From: Epiperipatus broadwayi
Lineage: Eukaryota > Onychophora > Udeonychophora > Euonychophora > Peripatidae
Length of the DNA stretch: 64,000 nucleotides
Assembly (NCBI GenBank): GCA_028023455.1
Contig: JAQFVV010012497.1
Span: 370,001-434,000 of the forward strand
Reading direction: 5' to 3'
In this document: piece by piece, positions 58,348 through 64,000 of the stretch
How the letters are laid out: each line of letters starts with the position of its first letter
Numbering within the stretch: position 1 is the first letter of the stretch
Position numbers and translations under genes: made by a program
Notes under the pieces: generated by a model
What the model was told of the DNA's origin: nothing
Seen by the model: the letters and a program-made list of their open reading frames with translations, nothing else
The model's database searches: none

Positions 58348-58423
<76 letters not shown>
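58348..58423. repeat. 76-bp poly-C homopolymer
   Basis: An uninterrupted C run in DNA that otherwise has very little C. A polyproline frame at 58299-58493 is only its translation. G-rich on the minus strand, so quadruplex formation is possible; it may also be a sequencing artefact. Confidence 0.95.
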
Positions 58424-58889
58424 TATATATAAACCCCACCCCTCTCCCATATATGAACTGCTCATGATTATATTGTTATTGCTTTTCTACTAGTTGGTTG
58501 AACTACTAAATTATTATTATTAATATTGTAATGAAATGGGGTTGTGGGTGGTCATACCTGGGGTGATAGAAACTCATCATCAAGCCCAACTCAAAAAGAT
58601 ATTTTAAACAATGAATTAATATAAATTTAAAATACATAAGTAAGATATAATAAAGTAAAAAGTAATTTTCAATATCAAAAAATATATAAGAAATGTTATA
58701 TATTACATAAAAGAGCATAAGAGATCATTGAGATATCTGATAGATCAGATGAGCCCAGTTAAAACCTTTGAGCAACTAAAAGTGTAATTATAAATCCACC
58801 AACATTTTAATAAGTAAGTGTAATACTCATAATAACCATTCATCATCATGAATGATCAACAATCAAAATAAATGAACAGTTAATCTTGT

Positions 58890-58948
58890 AACTGGATTTG
58901 AAATGGGTCTACTATAGACCAGGCTAACTATTGAGCCATTGCCAGCTT
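58890..58948 (-). repeat. tRNA-derived SINE head, minus strand
   Basis: Minus strand TGGCAATGGCTCAATAGTTAG resembles a tRNA 5' half with box A (TGGCTCAATAG). CATTTCAAATCC about 25 bp later is a worn box B. The spacing is shorter than in a real tRNA, so it is a SINE relic. Confidence 0.45.
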
Positions 58949-58949
58949 A

Positions 58950-60540
58950 GGACAATTATTGAAACATAATTTGATGTACAAACTAAGTGCTAATCCATCA
59001 GAATACATAATAATTAGAAACAATAATGCTAGGCCATTAAAACATGCTGATCATCATCAATGCTCTGGCCACTTAGAACCATTAATGTACTGGCCATCTA
59101 TAAACTTAAATTCTAATAGAACTAAACTAAATAAAATGTAGTACATGGGCTTTGAAGAATATAATCCTAATGCCAACCAGGATGATAATGATGATGATTG
59201 ATTGAATATCATCATCATTACTGGATGCCCATAAGCACAAATATACATCCCCATTAATATATCAGATTGTTATGCACGAATCTAGTTCAGAGAACATAAG
59301 CTCTATTACTGTTTGTGACCAAGAGATGATGCAAATGCATAAAAATCTAAAAACAAGCTATTTAGAATCAAGTTCACTGGAATAATTTTTATAATGAAAT
59401 ACAAATTTATTAATAACAAAAAAATGAAATTAAGGACTCTAGAATAAGGCTATATACTTACAGGATTTCTGATTTTGATTAATATACATAAATAAAACTA
59501 TCACATTTGTGATTTTTATGATTAACATACAAAATTTAAATTATTACATTGATTTACAAATATGCCCCAATAGATTTTCATAAAATGCATATAAATATAT
59601 ATCACATGATGTGCATTTTAATTTAGAAATAAACATATTTGAATAGTCATAACATAATTATAAAAATAAGTTGCATACAAATGGTATAAATGATCAAAAT
59701 TTACCTATATGTGTCTATATGACATTCATTGATATATACCCACACAGATGTGCAATACATTTGCTGGATATATTTCAATCATCATATAAAACAAAATTTG
59801 ATTAAAATTTTACATATATGTATGTGTGTTTAGCCATTTATGCATACATTTCCATTTACATCATATGATATTTTTGATTTGACAAAATAATAGTTATTAA
59901 AAATATGAATTAATTCCTTTTGAAAGTATATAAAATTCTCATATATATGTGTATATAGAAAAAAACAATATAGATGATATGATTTAAAATTATTAGTTTC
60001 TTTTTTTAGTCAATCAAAGTATATCAACTTTTTTTTCTTCTAAAAATATAAAGTCAATGAATTAAGTCTTTACCCCTAGATTTTTAATCCTAGAAAATTT
60101 ATTACTTGTTTTACTCTTAATTAATTATAAATGTCTTTGTTAAAAAAAAATACTCTAGCAAATTTCTTTTGTTCTTTTTTTCTACCTTAAAAGATATTGG
60201 AGTTTTAGAAGTGTCTATGAATCAATCATTTCATTCCAGCAAAATTTTACTTGCCTTCTTTTAAAATATATAGATTTTTTTTAATGTCATTTACCAAAGA
60301 AATTATTTAAAATTTCATTATTGTATATAACACTATCAGTCTCGATATATATATTACTAGCACAGACCGCATTTAACTAATTATAATGTCTTTAAATTTA
60401 AAATGCAGATTTAAAATTTTTCTTTTTCCTTTACTAAATGATTTAAACTAATTTCATTCTATATATAAATATATCTTTTAAAATGTCAGTTTTATTAAGG
60501 AAATTATTTAAAATTTCTTTATTATATACAATGCTACTCA
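58950..60540. other. AT-rich non-coding stretch
   Basis: No gene recognised. 59160-59215 holds ATGATGATGATTGATTG and ATCATCATCATT in inverted order, like the (GAT)n tail of an RTE copy and its complement, but no RTE coding sequence is attached. Confidence 0.4.
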
Positions 60541-61030
60541 CCACCAGCTTATACATATAATTAATTTTTCATTCCCTGATGTTCTCTGGGCAATCTGGTA
60601 GACTGGCTTGTCTTCATTGAGATAGGTATAGTTCAGGCAAGTGTTGTTCTGCAGTTGGTTTCACTTCGACTTCAGGCAAGCTAACTGTTTTGTCCTCATT
60701 TCTGCAGGATAATGACTCACTAGAAGTTGACCTGGACTTGAAGTAAATCAAAACTCCAATGGGGAACTAGTAGTAGATTCTGGATCTACTGTCCTGCCTT
60801 CAACTATTTCATGATCATTCTCTAACTCTGGAAAACCAACCAACTTCTATGGAAAATCAACTCTGCAGCTAGCTAGTCTTAATAACAACTGCTTCTCTAC
60901 ATATTATTAGCCAACAAACTTGCAGTTGGCCAATTTGGCCAGCTAAATTGCTTCCAATTCTGCCAACTGCTTAACAAGAACATCACTGGCCAATTCTTCT
61001 GGTCAGATCTTACAAAATCTATTAGTCAAA
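60541..61030 (-). pseudogene. GC-richer relic, possible antisense pol tail
   Basis: This 490-bp island is far less AT-rich than its surroundings. The minus strand reads as long coherent pieces such as 'VLVKQLAELEAI' and 'HEIVEGRTVDPESTTSSPLE', acidic and proline-bearing, with scattered stops. That is typical of variable ends of gypsy gag-pol proteins or of domesticated derivatives. No catalytic motif is visible, so the family is a guess. Confidence 0.3.
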
Positions 61031-62455
61031 AACTGATCTAATATTTCCATACAACCTTTTATAGTTAGATTACTGAGGTGACAAAAACACTAATTTAACA
61101 ACTTTATCTTTCTAATCCTTTTGAAAAAAAATTAAAGGTTTCTCAAAAGTATGATTGGAAAAAGTTGATTTCAAGTAACTTTAATCCTTTGGAATTTTAT
61201 AATCTACAAAGATTTTTAACTAGATAGTAAAATGTATACAAGCCTTAATTAAAAGATTTCCAAAATAAAGCATGTTTGCTTTTAAATTCAAAATCAGTAT
61301 ACAAAATTATATTTATTTAGACCTTTTTAACTGTTTATTTCATAATGAAATTTTATTTTACATTCAAAATTATTTAATCTTTTATCATGATTATTTTATT
61401 CCAGGAAATGTAGAAAAATATCTACAAAATTTTTGTCTGTGTTTATTTCTACTTTTTCTTTCAACTTTATATATATATTTGTGCGCACAAACTATTTTAT
61501 TGTGTCATATAATAGAACTTATATATATCTGAGTGAATAAACTTGGAAAGTTAATTAATAAAACTTGTTTGTTTTCAATTTAAATTAATATTAAATATGC
61601 AGCTATTAGATTATGATTTGACCCAATATATATTAGTAACAATTAATAGTTTTGTCCAAAGTCCATTAGCCATTCTCAAAATTAGCCATTATTTAATTAT
61701 TTGATCAGGTGCATAGACAGAAATTAAATCTTATTTTACAATATTTACCAGAAAATTTTCTGACAAATTTGATAAAATGAGATTTAGTTTATATGACCTG
61801 AAAAATTAAGTAATAGCTAATTCTGAGGATAGTGAATGTGGTTTGGCTAAAACATAAGATGTTATTATGAAAAAAAATATTTCATTCTATAAAAGGAAGA
61901 AAAACAGCAGTTTGTCTTTATAATTGAATTTATGATATATATACATGCTTCAGATAGTCAAATTTCAGTCTTAAAATTTTTTTGACTGAATTATAAAAAA
62001 AATATTTAGGTAATAAAATGTGGGGAAAATTATAATGAAAGAAAATGTTATGGAACTTTTTATTTCAAGAAAAATTAAACAAATGTATAAACATGGTTAA
62101 AGATCCAATACAATTAGGAAATGGTTATTGTTGAATTATTGTAAACTTTAGAATTATAATTAAAGTATTATTTTTGTAGATTGTTTTGTAGGTGTGAAAA
62201 AAAATTTGTGATAAATTTCTGAATTTATTTATTTTTATGTTATGTATATGTATTATACGAATTATATTTATTATACTATAATGTGAAAAATGTCCATGGG
62301 TGGAGTTGCTACAGAGTAGTTGATCAAAAAACAGGAAACATCTTGATAAGGCTCCTATACGAAACAAAAACCTGGTTTGATGTCTTAAATAAATTTTTTG
62401 TTTATCTTTAGTTGTCTATTTCAATTTTGCTTAAGATTGATTATTTTAAAAATAT
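61031..62455. other. AT-rich non-coding stretch
   Basis: Nothing recognised; only short AT-rich frames. Confidence 0.45.
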
Positions 62456-62459
62456 AAAG

Positions 62460-63030
62460 AAATTGTTGGCAAAGCTATATATTATCACAAGTCTAAATGA
62501 AAAGAATATATTGATTAACTAGGAGAATGCAACAGTGATATTAGAATATAAAGAAGTGATCGTCTAAATTAAGTCATATCAATATTCCATCATTTCTGTA
62601 TAAGTTATTTACTGAGATCTTTACAAATTGTCTCAGAGTCTTTGGACTCAGGTCATCCAAAAGAACAAACTGGATTTAAAGTGTAGTTAGTAGATCACAT
62701 CCAAGTATTAAGAGGTTATATGAATTAAAGGTTATGGAATCTCCAAGATCCCGATTCATGATTTTGTTACATCTGGAAAAATATTTGTGAAACTACAACT
62801 TTGATTAGACTTTTTGCAGGACGAAAAATATTTCTCAGATAAAATGTAAGCCAAAGGAAGTAAAAATGAATCCTGATTTCTTAAGTCATCTAGATGTTGC
62901 ATTTAATTTAATTGTTTCATAAATAATATTTCAGTACTACCTGAAATATTACCAGAGCTATTAGATGAGAAAAAGAAAATTAGACTTTAAGGTGAATACT
63001 AAAAAAACAGCTAAATTATGTTCAGTATTT
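62460..63030 (+). pseudogene. Older RTE fragment
   Basis: Heavily decayed match to the RTE RT: 'AKLYIITSLNEKNILIN' (62470), 'HPKEQTGFK' (62655), 'KVNTKKTAKLC...FFQN' up to 63030. It ends at the segment equal to residues about 355-380 of the intact copy. Many indels. Confidence 0.7.
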
Positions 63031-63845
63031 TTCCAAAACTTTTTACAACAGTGCTGCAAGAAGTATTTTGTGGATTAAAATGGGAAACTAATGGAGTAAA
63101 AGTAAATGGAGATTATTTAAGTCATTTGGATTTTGCAGGTGATATAGTTGAATGCTTTAGAGCTTCAGGAAATGTTGCAGGAGTTATCAGATGAAAGTAA
63201 GAAAGTAGGACTAAAGGTTAATGTTAAAAAGAGTAAAGTAATGTTCAATGAATTTTTTCAAAAGATGAAAATAAAGATTGATTATGATGAGTTAGAAGAA
63301 GTTAACAATTACAAATACTTTGGTCAAATTGTTACTACAGATGGAAAACATAATGGATGAAATTAATCATAGAATTAAACTTGGTTGGAGTGCTTTTTAG
63401 TAGAAATAATACTAAAAGGAAATATGCCAATGTGTTTGAAAAGGAAGGTTTTTAATAAATGTGTTATGCTAGTTCTTACTTATGGATCTGAGACTTGGAC
63501 ACTTAATAGAAGGGCAATTCAGAGACTTCAGACCACTCAAAGAAGTATGGAGAGATGCATATTGGGAGTAACAAGAAGAGATCAAAAACACAATATATGG
63601 GTAAGAGAACAAACAGGTATTACTGACATCGTTGAAAGAATTAAAAGATTGAAGTGGAGTTGGGCTGGACATAATGCTACAAGAGATGATACTAGATGGA
63701 CAATTGAATTCTTAATCTGGATTTCAAGGGATATGTGAGATGGATGGATGAAATAAGAAAGTGTGCAGTGTTGATTTGGAGAAAGGCTAGAGATCAGAGA
63801 TGGATTGAATTTGGGGAGTTTGACAGTGATGATGATGATGACTCC
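63031..63845 (+). pseudogene. Younger 5'-truncated RTE copy
   Basis: Starts at 'PKLFTTVLQEVFCGLKWETN' (equivalent to residue 299 of the intact RT) and continues to the (GAT)4 tail at about 63826-63840. DNA identity to 25330-26200 is high over most of its length. The catalytic FADD is altered to FAGD and is followed by a deletion; frameshifts near 63355 and 63395 split the frame (63148-63360, 63385-63738). The region matching residues 530-555 of the intact protein is deleted near 63735. 5' truncation with an intact tail is the usual outcome of target-primed insertion. Confidence 0.85.
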
Positions 63846-64000
63846 CCCCCCCAAGATAAAAATTGATAGTGATGAATTAGAATATTTTTGGTAGAAATAT
63901 TTAAGTATTAAAATGTAACTGTGGGCCTGAAAAGTAATTTTTGAATAAATAAATTATAACATCACATATGAACCGACTTTTGAACACTTCATAGAAGAGC
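63846..64000. other. AT-rich flank
   Basis: Begins with a C10 run directly after the RTE tail, then AT-rich sequence to the window edge. No feature seen. Confidence 0.5.

Noticed and set aside
58299-58493. Polyproline protein.
   Set aside because: It is only the translation of the poly-C run.

Overview
This is an AT-rich, gene-poor eukaryotic window with only one host coding exon I can name. That exon (33079-33353, + strand) encodes part of the CCCH zinc-finger protein Unkempt and has consensus-like splice sites. Its wording, including a run resembling 'LEKERNLxxEDPKWQ', is closer to arthropod than vertebrate Unkempt. With the high AT content, long empty introns and RTE, Merlin, Penelope and Ty3/gypsy relics, this suggests an arthropod, perhaps a chelicerate. 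The taxon is an inference.

Layout: 268-2280 is a decayed non-LTR retrotransposon (minus). 2290-8438 is a 6.1-kb element whose LTR-like ends (about 1.6 kb, each with a TATA box) are INVERTED, with a decayed gag-like stretch inside. 8439-13440 is AT-rich non-coding. 13449-17995 is a complete Merlin-type DNA transposon with a perfect 8-bp target duplication and a dead IS1595/ISXO2-like transposase. 18004-22935 is non-coding apart from a compact unit at 19784-20158 (heat-shock element, TATA, broken 74-codon frame, poly(A) signal). 22940-26207 is an almost intact RTE retrotransposon with a single frameshift between endonuclease and reverse transcriptase and a (GAT)n tail. 26208-33078 is AT-rich and holds a well-delimited solo LTR (30160-31398, GTAT duplications).

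After the Unkempt exon come an antisense RTE relic (33890-35185) and what I interpret as one large minus-strand Ty3/gypsy provirus. Its distal LTR starts at 35186 and its proximal LTR ends at 45794. Coiled-coil gag lies at 44582-45345, an integrase C-terminus at 42860-43290 and a polypurine tract at 42680-42691. Its distal LTR is interrupted by a 2.5-kb inverted-LTR element (35743-38235). The other LTR copy preserves the empty site, so the 4-bp duplication GTAT can be read directly. A Penelope-type GIY-YIG fragment and a 310-bp-arm foldback element also lie in this interval.

From about 46700 the proximal LTR fades into a block of T homopolymers (47450-49330) that I suspect is poor consensus sequence. 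Beyond it lie a hAT/ZBED transposase relic (minus), an inverted pair of tRNA-derived SINE units, further LINE and foldback relics, a decayed gypsy pol (55100-57730), a 76-bp poly-C run, and two juxtaposed RTE fragments of different ages (62460-63845).

The most unusual feature is the recurrence of elements bounded by LTRs in inverted orientation, one with a provable target duplication, next to a solo LTR of the same family inserted at the same motif (AGTATAT).
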